Below, one piece after another: positions 42,935 to 53,608 of a stretch of 64,000 nt of DNA. Source of the DNA: Paraphoma chrysanthemicola. Taxonomy: Eukaryota > Ascomycota > Dothideomycetes > Pleosporales > Phaeosphaeriaceae. Within the stretch, counting starts at the first letter, position 1; every line of letters begins with the position of its first letter. The stretch covers positions 434,001 through 498,000 of the forward strand of contig JAGMWG010000017.1 of assembly GCA_020744225.1 (NCBI GenBank), read 5' to 3'. The position numbers and the translations under genes were made by a program. Under the pieces are notes generated by a model. It had not been told where the DNA came from, searched no databases, and saw only the letters and a program-made list of their open reading frames with translations.

Positions 42935-44542
42935 ATGGATCAGTCTACCTGCCATATCGCCAGGCTACCGGAAGAGCTATTGGAGCACATCCTTGGGTTG
43001 CTCGAAGCCGACACAGCAAGAGATGTATGGTGGACGTGCCTTAGAACATGTCGCCAATGGCATAGAATTGGTCTCGGGCTGTACAAAGGACTAGGCTTTG
43101 CTACGACTGCTATCATCGAATCTGACATTCGTCGCCGGGACATCCAGGATGAGGATCCAGATTTCAACTATTCACTGAACATAGACTTCGATTTTCAATC
43201 GCCTTCGGAACTGTATCTATCCCGGCTGAGAAGCTTGACGATTCATGTTCGTCATCAACGAACTGCGACGCCCTTCAGGCCCCGGCCAGGAGAGCATATC
43301 GTGACAACGTTGCAGTCTAGCTTTCGCTCCATGCCCAGGCTTACCACCTTCTCACTCAAATTCTCAGAAGGATGGGACTTTCCCAACCTCGAAGTCCCTG
43401 TCATTCCACAAAGCCTCCTCGCAAATCTCGTCGCCTCGCTCCCAACCACGGTCATCGACCTCGAGCTCGACACCGCCGGCATCGATCTCCCATCCAGCCC
43501 AGCCCTCAAGAGCCACAATCCCGAGCTCCATCTCTGCCATCAAATCAAGAAGATCCTGACGCGTCTACGACACCTCCGCCTCCGAACAAGCCACATCTGC
43601 TCCTCTCTTCTCAACTTCCATCCGAACACACCATTCTGCCCTCAATCCTCAACCTGCCCGCACTGCACCTCCAATTCCGCTGCAACATGCCATCTCCTTC
43701 TCACCTGGACCATGCGCACCATGACCATCTGGCTTCCATGGGGCCAAACACTACAAACAAATTCATTCGCCCAGGCTGCGTCCGCACTCCTCGACCCCAC
43801 ACTCCACAACCCGACTACTATCCTCGTAGTCCAACAAACAGACCACATGTACCCCGACAGACGCAGTATTTCAAATCCAGGAACTAGTGTATATGACAGT
43901 TTCACGTGGACTTCGTATTCGAATGTTTCGCGCGCGATTAAGGAGAGGTTGGATGCTTTTGCATTCAAACCTATCTCTGGGCATTCCACGCTGCCACGTC
44001 CGACGAACCATCCCTCCACCTCCTCATTTGATACGGCATCGAATCTCGTGCAGAAAATCGCACACAACACGCCACTACGCAGATTCTACTTCTCGCATCC
44101 TCCATCACTGGACACGGGGTCATTCACTTCGCACGCCTTCCTCGCGATCCATGCGCTCGAAGCAGGGCTGGCATGGACGCAGCGGCGACATATCAGTGCG
44201 CGGTTCCCGATTTCAGAATCCGATCAGCGGGCGAAAATGTACTGGAAGTCTGGAGATCAAGAAGGGGGTAGAAATAAGGGGTTGTTATGGTATTGTGAGT
44301 ATCCCGGGTGCGGGGAACGGAGAGGTAGGATCGGGTTGCGAGGACATGTAATGTATGAGCACGGGGAGGTAGGATGGGGGAGTGATGGTAGGCAGGATAG
44401 GAATCGGGGTGGGAAGTGGGGATGTGTGAGTGTTGGATGTGATAGGGTCGGGGACTTGGGGTTTATAAGTGAGGAGGAGAGGGATGAGCATTTACGGGGA
44501 CATTATTTGCCATGGAGAGAATTGCTAGAAAAGAAACGATGA
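42935..44542 (+). CDS. F-box-like protein with C-terminal zinc-finger-like repeats
   Basis: Single exon, 535 aa from the ATG at 42935. Residues 10-40 form an F-box-like helix pair (ARLPEELLEHILGLLEADTA...WTCLRTCRQWHRIG), which would contact Skp1 in an SCF ubiquitin ligase. The middle contains Leu-rich stretches (LTTFSLKFSEGW, TTVIDLELDTAGIDL, LRHLRLRTSHICSSLL) recalling degenerate leucine-rich repeats. The end has two C2H2-like units, CEYPGCGERRGRIGLRGHVM-YEH and CVSVGCDRVGDLG...DEHLRGH. The F-box plus C2H2-like combination is unusual; both assignments come from pattern alone. Confidence 0.65.
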   Translation: MDQSTCHIARLPEELLEHILGLLEADTARDVWWTCLRTCRQWHRIGLGLYKGLGFATTAIIESDIRRRDIQDEDPDFNYSLNIDFDFQSPSELYLSRLRSLTIHVRHQRTATPFRPRPGEHIVTTLQSSFRSMPRLTTFSLKFSEGWDFPNLEVPVIPQSLLANLVASLPTTVIDLELDTAGIDLPSSPALKSHNPELHLCHQIKKILTRLRHLRLRTSHICSSLLNFHPNTPFCPQSSTCPHCTSNSAATCHLLLTWTMRTMTIWLPWGQTLQTNSFAQAASALLDPTLHNPTTILVVQQTDHMYPDRRSISNPGTSVYDSFTWTSYSNVSRAIKERLDAFAFKPISGHSTLPRPTNHPSTSSFDTASNLVQKIAHNTPLRRFYFSHPPSLDTGSFTSHAFLAIHALEAGLAWTQRRHISARFPISESDQRAKMYWKSGDQEGGRNKGLLWYCEYPGCGERRGRIGLRGHVMYEHGEVGWGSDGRQDRNRGGKWGCVSVGCDRVGDLGFISEEERDEHLRGHYLPWRELLEKKR

Positions 44543-44686
44543 GAGGATACATGTGCAAAAGGAAAAGCATGATACAGTTATTACATCTATCAACCCCAAT
44601 GTCCCAAAGTAAAAATCCATCTAAACTCCTCGGTCGCTTCACACTGCTTTTACAAAACTACATTCCGCTCCTCGTCGTCCACAAAC

Positions 44687-47600
44687 TCAAATACTCAGCC
44701 CAAGACACCTCCCTGCATCCTCCAGTTCCCCCAGCACGCGTCCCTCCAACTCATTCGTCCCTTCTTCAAGCCCTTTCCTGGCCAGCATATCCACTTCGCG
44801 CTCATCCATCGCCACAATTCTTTCCCTCAGAGCACCCTTCCGACTCAACCAGCTCTCGACATCTTCTTTGACATTCTCCTTATCCCAATCTAGCGGCGCA
44901 ACATCATTGGCTTGGATACCGAGTTTCGGACCCTGTTTGCGCACGTTGTCGATGATGGCGGATAGGAGTGCTAGACTATGTGTTTCGGATGCGATGGAGA
45001 GGGTGAGTTTGGCGTTGCGCGTGCGTGACGAGGGGCTGCTGTTTATGGATGTGGAGGAGCGGAGAAGTTGTTCGGGGAATTGATTGAGGAACGATGCGAT
45101 TTCGGCAGCGATTGGGGGCCCGACGCTGAGAAGGAGGTTGAGGCAAAGTGGAAGGATACCTTTGACCCAGATACTGTATAATCGTGCCGGGGAATCAAAG
45201 GCGCCCATTCCATTGGGTCGGCGGTAGTAGTTCATGAGGTTAGCGGTGTTGAGTTGCGAGAGAACCCCATCGACGGCCATGGTTTCGGCGAGGGCTTGGA
45301 TGCTGGATAGGGAGAGGAGGAAGAGAAGGCTGAGTTCGCCGTAGATGGGGTCGTCGACGCCATTGTTGGGGAGGGTGAGGCGGTCGGACCAGGAGAAGAG
45401 GCTTGTGGCATAGCGAATGGTGTTGTTGTTGGCGAAGAGGAGGGCGGCTTGAGATTGCCACATTGTCATCTCGGGAATGGCAATGATACGTTGTAGCAAA
45501 GCTGTCAAGAGGGCAAAGTCTGACGGTGAGACGGAAGCAGGTTCGGCGTGGAGTTGGGTGGCCAGGCTGCGGAAGCCCCTTGCCACTGTGTCGGATAGAA
45601 TTTCGAGGAGTTGGGTCGAAATCGCCTCTGTCCAGTCGTTGTGGCTGGTAGGAACGGTGCCACGGAAGCTGGAGCGGAATGCCACATCTGCTGACTGATC
45701 CGAGTCTCCTACAAGATGAAAGTTCAGAGCGAGGTAGAGGATGCGTAGGAGGGATCGGTAGTAGTCAACAGCATCATTTGAGAAGATACTGTCAAAGTCC
45801 GGCACTGAGGTGCGAATCGCGTCCCAGACTGGTGTCAGGAGTTGCCGAGTTTCTGTGGTCTGAACCTTTGCCTCTACCAGCTTTTTGAGTAGAGCAAATG
45901 CAAGATCGGCACGTAGTACCATAAGTTGGCCAAACAACGCTTCGGGCAGGTTGGAGTCAGCGTTAGCCTTCATGCTCTTGTTGACAACACTGGTGAGAAT
46001 TCTCGCTACACGTTCGTCTTTGCCGACGACATGGCTTAACTCAAGTGCCAGCAATTTCCAGCTTTGTAGTAATTGCACTTGCGATTCTACGAGTCCAAGG
46101 TTGTAGTTTGCCTTTTCGACGTCGACTGCGAAGCCTGTTCCTTCGCGAGGCCCCGACCATTGTGTGTCAAATCCCAGCAGGCGATTCGCAAGGTCCAGAT
46201 TGTAGAAGAAAGTACGACCAAAAGATTCAGGATACAACGTCGTTCGCTTGAGGTTCGCCAGCGTGACACCGGGAAAGTGCTTCTCAACGTGCTGCTTGAG
46301 GTTGCCGTGGAGCGAGACACTGTACGCTGGCAACTCCAACGCATTGTCCTCAAGATATGTAAGGCTCGGTACTACCTCCTTGAGTACGGTCACATCGCCG
46401 ACTTGCCGTGCACTGTGCAAGTACATGGCAATGATCTCGCACGCAAAGGCGGCGAATCTGTTCTGATAAGATCGTTCTAGAAGCTCAGCGTCTGTTTTGA
46501 GTGTCTTTGGTTGCTTTGCCATCCAGTTGAGGAACGACAGTAATTTTTGTATGAAGTCTTTTTGCTTTCGCAGGTCGCCCATAGCCCATGACCAGTTGTT
46601 TTGAGCAGACGATATGAATTCCAGCATGGCCGTGTACAGCGGCCACGGAAGCTGATTCGTACTCTTTTCCGGAAGGCTGAGATTTGTGATTGCATCCAGT
46701 GCTCGTGTGAGCAGAGCTTTGTTCCTTGACAGAGGGGCTGAGTCTGATTTGCTCCTCATGGATTCCCGCGGCGTACTTCCAGTGAGAAGGTATAGCGAGA
46801 ACCACTGTTGTTTGCATGTCACTACAGCAGACAGAAGATTCCAAACATTGGTCTGGATGTCGAGCACCCTCACTGGCTCGTCGAGTTGCGATAGAACGCT
46901 AAGGAAGTTCTTGGCAGTTCGTGGTCCAAGGTGACCCAATAACGAAGGGGGTTCTTGCTGTCCAGTACTTGAAGCCCCATTTACTTTCGTGTCGGGGCTC
47001 TCTGATGATGCAACGCGGACGGCACCACGGACAAGCGTCTCGAGAAGCAGCACGACCTGCGACTTCCACTTGTCACTAGACCCGTATAGTCGGGCGAGTA
47101 GCGGCGTCGCCTTGAATAGCTGCTGTTCTAGGTGTGTCCATGATCGGTTCAAAAGAATGGCCACTCGCACCAAGGCGTCCGCCAGCGTCAAGGTTGCCTG
47201 TGTTTGTCGCCGCCATAATGATGCCAAGCTTGTGAGTAGAGTGTTATCCTCCGGCCCAACACCGATGACAAGTGAAGCCAGTATAGGATTTGTCGGCATG
47301 CTACTGTCAGACTTGGTCAAGTAGAGCTGCGTGATGTACTCTGCAATCGGTGCGATGACCTTGGTGAGCTTTGCAGACAGCTGTGGCGCATCATCAACGC
47401 CGTAGGCATACTGTAGTATCGCAGTAAAGACATCGCAGATTGCAATATTTATCTCTGGTCGATGTTCAGCGCTTGTGTATTTCCAGCTCAGCGAACTCTC
47501 GTAGACGCTCGCCAAAGTCCGACCGAATGTGAAGAGCGTGGTACTCATGACCTTGTCAGATGTGCCGCTTTCCGATGGTGTCGTCGCGTTGAAGCGACTG

Positions 47601-50382
47601 AGTGCTCTGCTCGGTGTTCTTCGAGCCACGGATCGTTCGACCGCATCGGTCACGAGTGCCTTGTAGAGTCGAATGCATCCAATGAGGAAGTCATAGCGAC
47701 CGAGAATCATCTCTGTGCTGCTCAAGACGGCTGCTAAGCTGCCCCCATTGCCATCACCCTCTAAGAGACGGCTTCGGGCGAGCCACGGCCAAACCCGTTG
47801 TGGAGCGATGACGGCGAGTGCCTCCAGAAAGTGAGTGCAATTGACCAGAAGCTCCAGTGACGCTTCATTACTTGGTTCTTCTCGAAGTCGCAAAAGTTCC
47901 TCTTCGAAAATGGCCAGTGTGATGCTGACAGTGTCTTGACCGCCGGTTGCGCTGATGCCGATTGCTTCTAGGAGCTCAGGTGCGCACACGCCATCGGCTG
48001 ACTGTAATGAAGAGTGCATCAGATCGGCGAGTAAACCAATAATTTCAAGTACGCTTTCCCGGGCTGCAGGAGCTTGTGTCGTGACTTCGACCCTGTTACT
48101 CCCGACGGGGTAGGTTGACAGCACTTGAACGAGGTATGTCAAGGTTGAATGCTGGAAATTCCATACCGCGACGTAAGGTGGGTTGCTATCATCAACAATG
48201 ATTCCCTCAGTACCAGCGGGTATCTCCAATAAACCATCGCTTTGACTTGACCCGCCTGATGTTAGCAGGCGCCGCTGCCCACGAAAGCTCGAGGTAGATC
48301 CGGTTGTGAAGAGAGGAAGGGGGGCAGTAAGCTCTACCCAATTGGCATTCTCTTCCTCTCGGGTCAGTGCGTATCCACGGAAACCGTCAGGCAGACGCTG
48401 CATGAGCTGGGTCGAGCTCGTGAGCTTATCCAAAAAGGTAGGTACACTATTCTGGATGGCATTGTCGCCCCGGGTGAGCGCGCTGCAGAACTTGAGGAAC
48501 GGCGTTGTTTCGTACGGAAAACGGAGTCGAGCTTCGTCCAACAGCAATGGCCTCAAAACATACTCGTCTTCCAGGAAATAAGAGACAACCGGATCAACTT
48601 GACGTGATGACTCGTCGTCAATCCATGAACGGAAAGTCCTGTCACCTGCCAGAATAGTATATGTTGTGACTATTAACTCCGGACTGTAGCCGGCAATGTC
48701 ACTCCCAACGGCGGCGCGTATAAGCTGAAGGAAGAGGAGCCGTATCCGATCGCGTGATACCTGGTCGACATATGTACCAAACGCCGGTAAGGCGGTCTCA
48801 ACTAGTTGAGTGACAATAGCCAATACGCCATCCTTGGAACCTGCTTCAGCGAGATATTGATATGGCGGGATGTTCTCAAAGAGTTCGTGCGTGTCTAGTC
48901 GTGTAACAGCTAGCGCAGGGTCCTCAAGGGCAGATGGCTTTGGTACTGATTCGTAGGAGGCATTCGGAGCCTCGAGAAGACGCTCGCGCTCTTGCTCCTC
49001 GTAGCTGGCACGACTAGTGAGCTTCCATGTGAGAATGGCCCAAGCGAAAAGTGGCGGCGTTGCTGGACTTGGCCCAAGGTGTTTCGCCTCGCCAAATAAG
49101 GTCGTGATGTCGGTCACTACTGCGGTGTTCAGAACGTAAGTCGACCGTTCCCAAGTCCTGAAGTTTCCAGACTCAAGGTCGTTGATGACGAGGTCTACTC
49201 TCAGAATAGAGAGGCAGATGAGTGATGTGAGGAGTTGAATGACAGGAATAATTGGGTCCTGACGAGGAGTGACCTGCAATCTGTCAGTCTAATCGCGCGA
49301 TTCGGGGCAGTCACACTTACTGTAGGAAAATCACGAAAGAAGCCATTGTGTAAGAAGAACTTGAGCCAGTCTTCAATTGTGGTCGTAGGCAGAAAGCCTT
49401 TGATGATGACGTCTGAGTGGGCGAGAGCCAGGTGGAAAAGGTGAAGCAGCTCCGTGGTCTGAGCAACCACCCATCTCTCCGAGGCTTGTTCAATGATGGC
49501 ATCGCTCACGCTCCAGCCATAGCCATTCTCCAGCGCGCCACACCGCTTCTGTGCCGCTTGAAGGCACTCATCGAGCGCCTTCGCGCCGGTCGAGGCTGCC
49601 GCTTTACCGCTTTGCGCCGCAGCAACAGCCTGGCCGAGCTCTTCGATCCAGCCTGCGCCCGCGTTGTGGTAGTCGTTGCCATATATCGTCTGGTTGCGGA
49701 GCTGCGACACCGACCCCCACGAGACAAGAAGCTGGCTGATGCGGATAATGGAGGCGCATGTCGAATAGTAGATTTCGATAATGCGCAGTCGTCGCTGGTC
49801 CTGCGTGTCGAAGTTGGTCACGCGGGCGGTCTGGGGGCTCGACAGGATCGACGAGTTCGGCATGAAGGTCGATGCGCCGAGGTTTGCGACACCAGCAGCC
49901 TCTTGCACGCTCAGTGCCTCCTCCTCAGTCAGCCCGCTTAGCAGCTGGATGGTCGGCCTGCTCTGCCATTCTTGCGCAACCAGCTGCAGCGCCGCATGCT
50001 CTGAGATTTGCGCCTCCTTGGACAGCCACAGGGCATCTTCTTTGATCTCGTCTAGGTTGTAGTGGCCGTTCGGCGAGGGCGTGACACTGATGGGCGCAGT
50101 CTTTGCATCGAACTTGCTCTTCTCTTGCGGCGAAGGGTCGGGGAAGGGTTTCCACGGTCTGCTGAGGATCTGGGAGTTCTCGCCCGATGTCAGAAATGCG
50201 CGCAGCGGTTCGCTTTTGGAGGCGGTTTCGGGGTCGCAGAGGGCGTGGTATGCGATGTCCCAGGTGCTATTCTCGTCAGCCTCATTGTTCCTACGCTGCT
50301 TGGCCTCGTAAACATACACGAGCTGCTGCTCGCCTTTGAAGCACTTGGACAGGTCCAGCTCGGGCGATTGGTGTGAGGCCAT
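44687..50382 (-). CDS. nup188: nucleoporin Nup188
   Basis: Large scaffold nucleoporin of the inner ring of the nuclear pore, partner of Nic96 and Nup192-type proteins. Exons 50382-49321 and 49273-44687 join in phase over a 47-nt intron to 1882 aa, close to other filamentous-fungal Nup188 proteins. Start MASHQSPELDLSKCFKGEQQ. The N-terminal region (TIEDWLKFFLHNGFFRDFPT) and the continuous alpha-solenoid of hydrophobic helices fit the family. An SH3-like insertion probably lies around RLLTSGGSSQSDGLLEIPAG...GIIVDDSNPPYVAVWN, as in known Nup188 structures. No enzymatic motif is expected. The gene is divergent from trpC, with 453 bp between start codons. Confidence 0.85.
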
Positions 50383-50605
50383 GGTTGCGCTACAGTGCGC
50401 GGGTAGGGTTGCAGCTAGCCAAAGGCCATAGAGAGGGTGAAGGGCGCGGTTTGGGGCGGTCACAATGTTTGGCGTGCACGTCTTCAAAGTCGCGTCGATG
50501 AAAGACGGACGCTAGTCGCTGTGGCTGGTGTGTGTGGCGCGCACCTGTGGCTGAGATCCCTAAAGTCCGATCTCCGCGTGCTGGAACAATTGCAATTAAC
50601 CACCT

Positions 50606-50612
50606 TGACTCA
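50606..50612 (+). promoter_or_regulatory. TGACTCA site, GCN4/CPC1-type element for trpC
   Basis: The perfect palindromic core TGACTCA lies 224 bp upstream of the trpC ATG and a similar distance from the NUP188 ATG. It is the consensus of GCN4/CPC1/CpcA, the bZIP activators of cross-pathway control, which commonly regulate tryptophan genes. Regulation of trpC is inferred from that knowledge. Confidence 0.6.
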
Positions 50613-50835
50613 CCCCGCAGGAAACGTGGGCAGAGCGATTCCCGTGTGTCTCCGCCTTCACCACTGTTGCCGCTTGGTTGCATCACTTCTTCGGCTGAAT
50701 CTCAAGACAATTGACAATTGCGACCATTGTAGCAGAGCATTGAGCAAGGGCTTATTGAGGCCGAAAGCGTACTTCAAAGGCGGGCCCTGACACTGCTTGT
50801 TCTACCACGATACTTTCCTACCTCACCACCACAAC

Positions 50836-53145
50836 ATGCCTTCCCTCGAGCTAATCGACCACTCTCCGCGCCACCCCAATCCCTCTCCGCCGATACCCAC
50901 CGCCTCGAACGTGATTCTCATTGACAACTACGATTCCTTCACCTGGAACGTATACCAGTACCTGGTCTTCGAGGGCGCGAATGTGACTGTGTACCGCAAT
51001 GACGAGATTACCGTCGACGAATTGATTGCAAAGAATCCCACGCAATTGGTCGTCAGTCCGGGTCCAGGTCATCCGGCCAAGGATGCCGGCATCAGCAATG
51101 ATGCCGTCAAGCACTTCGGCGGCAAGATCCCAATATTGGGTGTGTGCATGGGCGCCCAGTGCATGTACTACAGCTTTGGAGGTACCGTCGATGTCACTGG
51201 TCAGATCCTGCATGGCAAGACCTCGCCGCTTAAGCACGATGGCAAGGGCGTTTATCAGGGCGTGCCTCAGAGCGTGCCTGTCACCAGGTACCATTCGCTG
51301 GCCGGCACCTATGGCACTCTTCCAGACTGCCTCGAGGTCACCTCTACGATCCCTGCGAACCCCGATAGCGACATAAAAGAGGTCATCATGGGTGTGCGAC
51401 ACAAGGAATACGTTATGGAGGGTGTGCAATTTCATCCGGAGAGCATTTTGACAGAAGACGGCCGAATCATGATGAGGAACTTTTTGCTCATGCAAGGCGG
51501 GACCTGGGCAGAGAACGAAAAATTGGCGAAAGAAGCACATGCCAAAGCATTGGGCGCTGCTAACGGCACATCCAATGGAGTCAAAAAGGACAAGCAGACA
51601 TCCATACTGGAGAAGATATATGACCACCGTAGAGCGGCTGTGGCCGAGCAGAAGAAAATCCCTTCTCAGAGGCCGAGTGACCTGCAAGCGACCTACGAGC
51701 TCAACCTCGCGCCTCCACAGATTGACTTCCCAAGTCGTCTCAGGCAATCACCTTACCGACTTGCGCTGATGTCCGAGATCAAGCGGGCGTCGCCTTCGAA
51801 AGGCATCATTTCTCTGTCCACATGTGCACCAGCTCAGGCCCGAAAATACGCCAAGGCAGGCGCCAGTACCATCTCCGTATTGACAGAGCCTGAATGGTTC
51901 AAAGGTAGCATCGAAGATCTGAGAGCTGTCAGGCAGAGTCTGGAGGGGATGCCAAATCGGCCGGCTGTGCTACGGAAAGAGTTCATTTTCGACGAGTACC
52001 AGATCCTGGAAGCCAGACTGGCAGGAGCCGATACTGTGCTGCTCATCGTGAAGATGCTGGAAGAGGCGCAACTGAAGCTGCTCTACGACTACTCCCTTTC
52101 GCTTGGCATGGAGCCCCTAGTCGAAGTGCAGAACGTCGAGGAGATGGAAATCGCTGTCAAGCTCGGATCCAAGGTCATTGGTGTCAACAATCGCAACCTC
52201 GTGAGCTTCGAGGTCGACATGGAAACGACTAATCGATTGGTGAGCATGGTGCCCAAAGACACTATCCTATGCGCTTTGAGCGGTATCGCAGGGCCCAAGG
52301 ATGTGGAGCCATATATTCAGAGTGGCGTCGGTGCAGTCCTGGTTGGAGAAGCACTTATGCGCGCCTCCAACACGGAGCAATTCATCCAAGAGCTGCTTGG
52401 TGGCTCCACCGTGAAGAGCTCACAGATGGGTTCCAAGCCGCTGGTAAAGATTTGTGGTACACGGAGCGCGGAGGCGGCAAAGGTAGCTGTGGAGGCCGGT
52501 GCCGACTTGATTGGCATGATATTAGCACCAGGAACCAAACGGACCGTGTCGGCGGAGGTTGCACTGGCTATCGCTGAGGCTGTCCACAACACGAAGAAGC
52601 CACAAATATCAAAGTCATCGCTGCTTCAAGACCCACTATCCGCATCCGACTACTTTGAACACGGCGCATCGCGACTTGTCTCAACAGATGATCGTGCGCT
52701 TCTTGTGGGCGTCTTTCGGAACCAGTCACTCGAGTACGTGCTCGAGCAACAACGTTTGTTGAATCTCGACATCGTGCAACTTCACGGTCAGGAGCCTATC
52801 GAATGGGCCAAGCTGATACCTGTGCCAGTGCTGAAAGCTTTCAATCCCCATCATCATGGCATTGGAGTGCGGGGATACCATGCGCTGCCACTTCTAGATG
52901 CCGGTTCTGGGGGTTCGGGGCAACAACTGGACCTATCAGATGTCAAGGAGGTTTTCGCAAAAGACGATGGCATCAAGGTCATATTAGCTGGAGGTCTTGA
53001 TCCTGAGAACGTAGCCACGGTATTGGCTTCGCTCGATACTTATCGGGATCGTATCAAGGGTGTGGATGTGAGCAGCGGTGTGGAGCAAGATGGTCAACAG
53101 AGTCTGGACAAGATTAAAGCATTTGTCACAGCGGCAAAAGGGTAG
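50836..53145 (+). CDS. trpC: trifunctional tryptophan biosynthesis protein TrpC (GATase-IGPS-PRAI)
   Basis: Single exon, 769 aa from the ATG at 50836. Order of domains is that of filamentous fungi. Glutamine amidotransferase of anthranilate synthase (residues about 25-235): VILIDNYDSFTWNVYQYLV, SPGPGHP, nucleophile Cys104 in GVCMGAQC, and GVQFHPESILTEDG. Indole-3-glycerol-phosphate synthase (about 265-520): SEIKRASPSKGII with the catalytic Lys, VLRKEFIFDEYQI, EVQNVEEME, GVNNRNLVSFEVD, ALSGIAGPKDV and GVGAVLVGEAL. Phosphoribosylanthranilate isomerase (about 535-769): KICGTRSAEAA with the catalytic Cys, GADLIGMILAPGTKRTVS, VGVFRNQS, VQLHGQEP and ILAGGLDPENV. All catalytic motifs are present. 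The partner, anthranilate synthase component I, is encoded elsewhere. Confidence 0.97.
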   Translation: MPSLELIDHSPRHPNPSPPIPTASNVILIDNYDSFTWNVYQYLVFEGANVTVYRNDEITVDELIAKNPTQLVVSPGPGHPAKDAGISNDAVKHFGGKIPILGVCMGAQCMYYSFGGTVDVTGQILHGKTSPLKHDGKGVYQGVPQSVPVTRYHSLAGTYGTLPDCLEVTSTIPANPDSDIKEVIMGVRHKEYVMEGVQFHPESILTEDGRIMMRNFLLMQGGTWAENEKLAKEAHAKALGAANGTSNGVKKDKQTSILEKIYDHRRAAVAEQKKIPSQRPSDLQATYELNLAPPQIDFPSRLRQSPYRLALMSEIKRASPSKGIISLSTCAPAQARKYAKAGASTISVLTEPEWFKGSIEDLRAVRQSLEGMPNRPAVLRKEFIFDEYQILEARLAGADTVLLIVKMLEEAQLKLLYDYSLSLGMEPLVEVQNVEEMEIAVKLGSKVIGVNNRNLVSFEVDMETTNRLVSMVPKDTILCALSGIAGPKDVEPYIQSGVGAVLVGEALMRASNTEQFIQELLGGSTVKSSQMGSKPLVKICGTRSAEAAKVAVEAGADLIGMILAPGTKRTVSAEVALAIAEAVHNTKKPQISKSSLLQDPLSASDYFEHGASRLVSTDDRALLVGVFRNQSLEYVLEQQRLLNLDIVQLHGQEPIEWAKLIPVPVLKAFNPHHHGIGVRGYHALPLLDAGSGGSGQQLDLSDVKEVFAKDDGIKVILAGGLDPENVATVLASLDTYRDRIKGVDVSSGVEQDGQQSLDKIKAFVTAAKG

Positions 53146-53608
53146 AACGATATAAGCAAAGTTTGGTTGTATTGAAAGACACTGGGTCACCGCCATAAAG
53201 ACTTTCTGGCACAATAACATCGCTTCCGTAAAAATTTCATTTCATGATTGCCAATCATCGCTCAGAGCAATACTCAGTCATGTCTTCCAACATCTCAATC
53301 TGCATCCCTCCCGTGCCTCGAATCGTGCCACCACTATGAATGGACGAATATGATGGCGGGTCTCCACCGCTCTTTTACCTTCCGTTAGCAATCCTACGGC
53401 TCTGGCAAACGCAATATCACTTTAGTAACTATCGGTCACCAAAAGGTAAAGTACCACAGCAGCACCCGTCCGTTGGCAACTCTTGTAGTAAGTATAAAGG
53501 CTTTGCTCACCCCAGTTGTCCAATGGTTTATTGTTCTCAGCCACATTTCCTCTCTGGTACACTCGAGCTCGGTAATAGCAGCTGTGATATCCGCGACAAG
53601 CAATCAAG
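53146..53608. other. intergenic, about 460 bp
   Basis: trpC 3' UTR and promoter of the BRCT gene; no other feature seen. Confidence 0.4.

Noticed and set aside
44687..49273. Many antisense open frames across NUP188
   Set aside because: They are short, lack start context and are expected in GC-rich third positions opposite a long coding exon.
50836..53145. TrpC amidotransferase motif GVCMGAQ as defective
   Set aside because: It still fits the C-x-G-x-Q nucleophile-elbow pattern, and the catalytic Cys and His motifs are intact.
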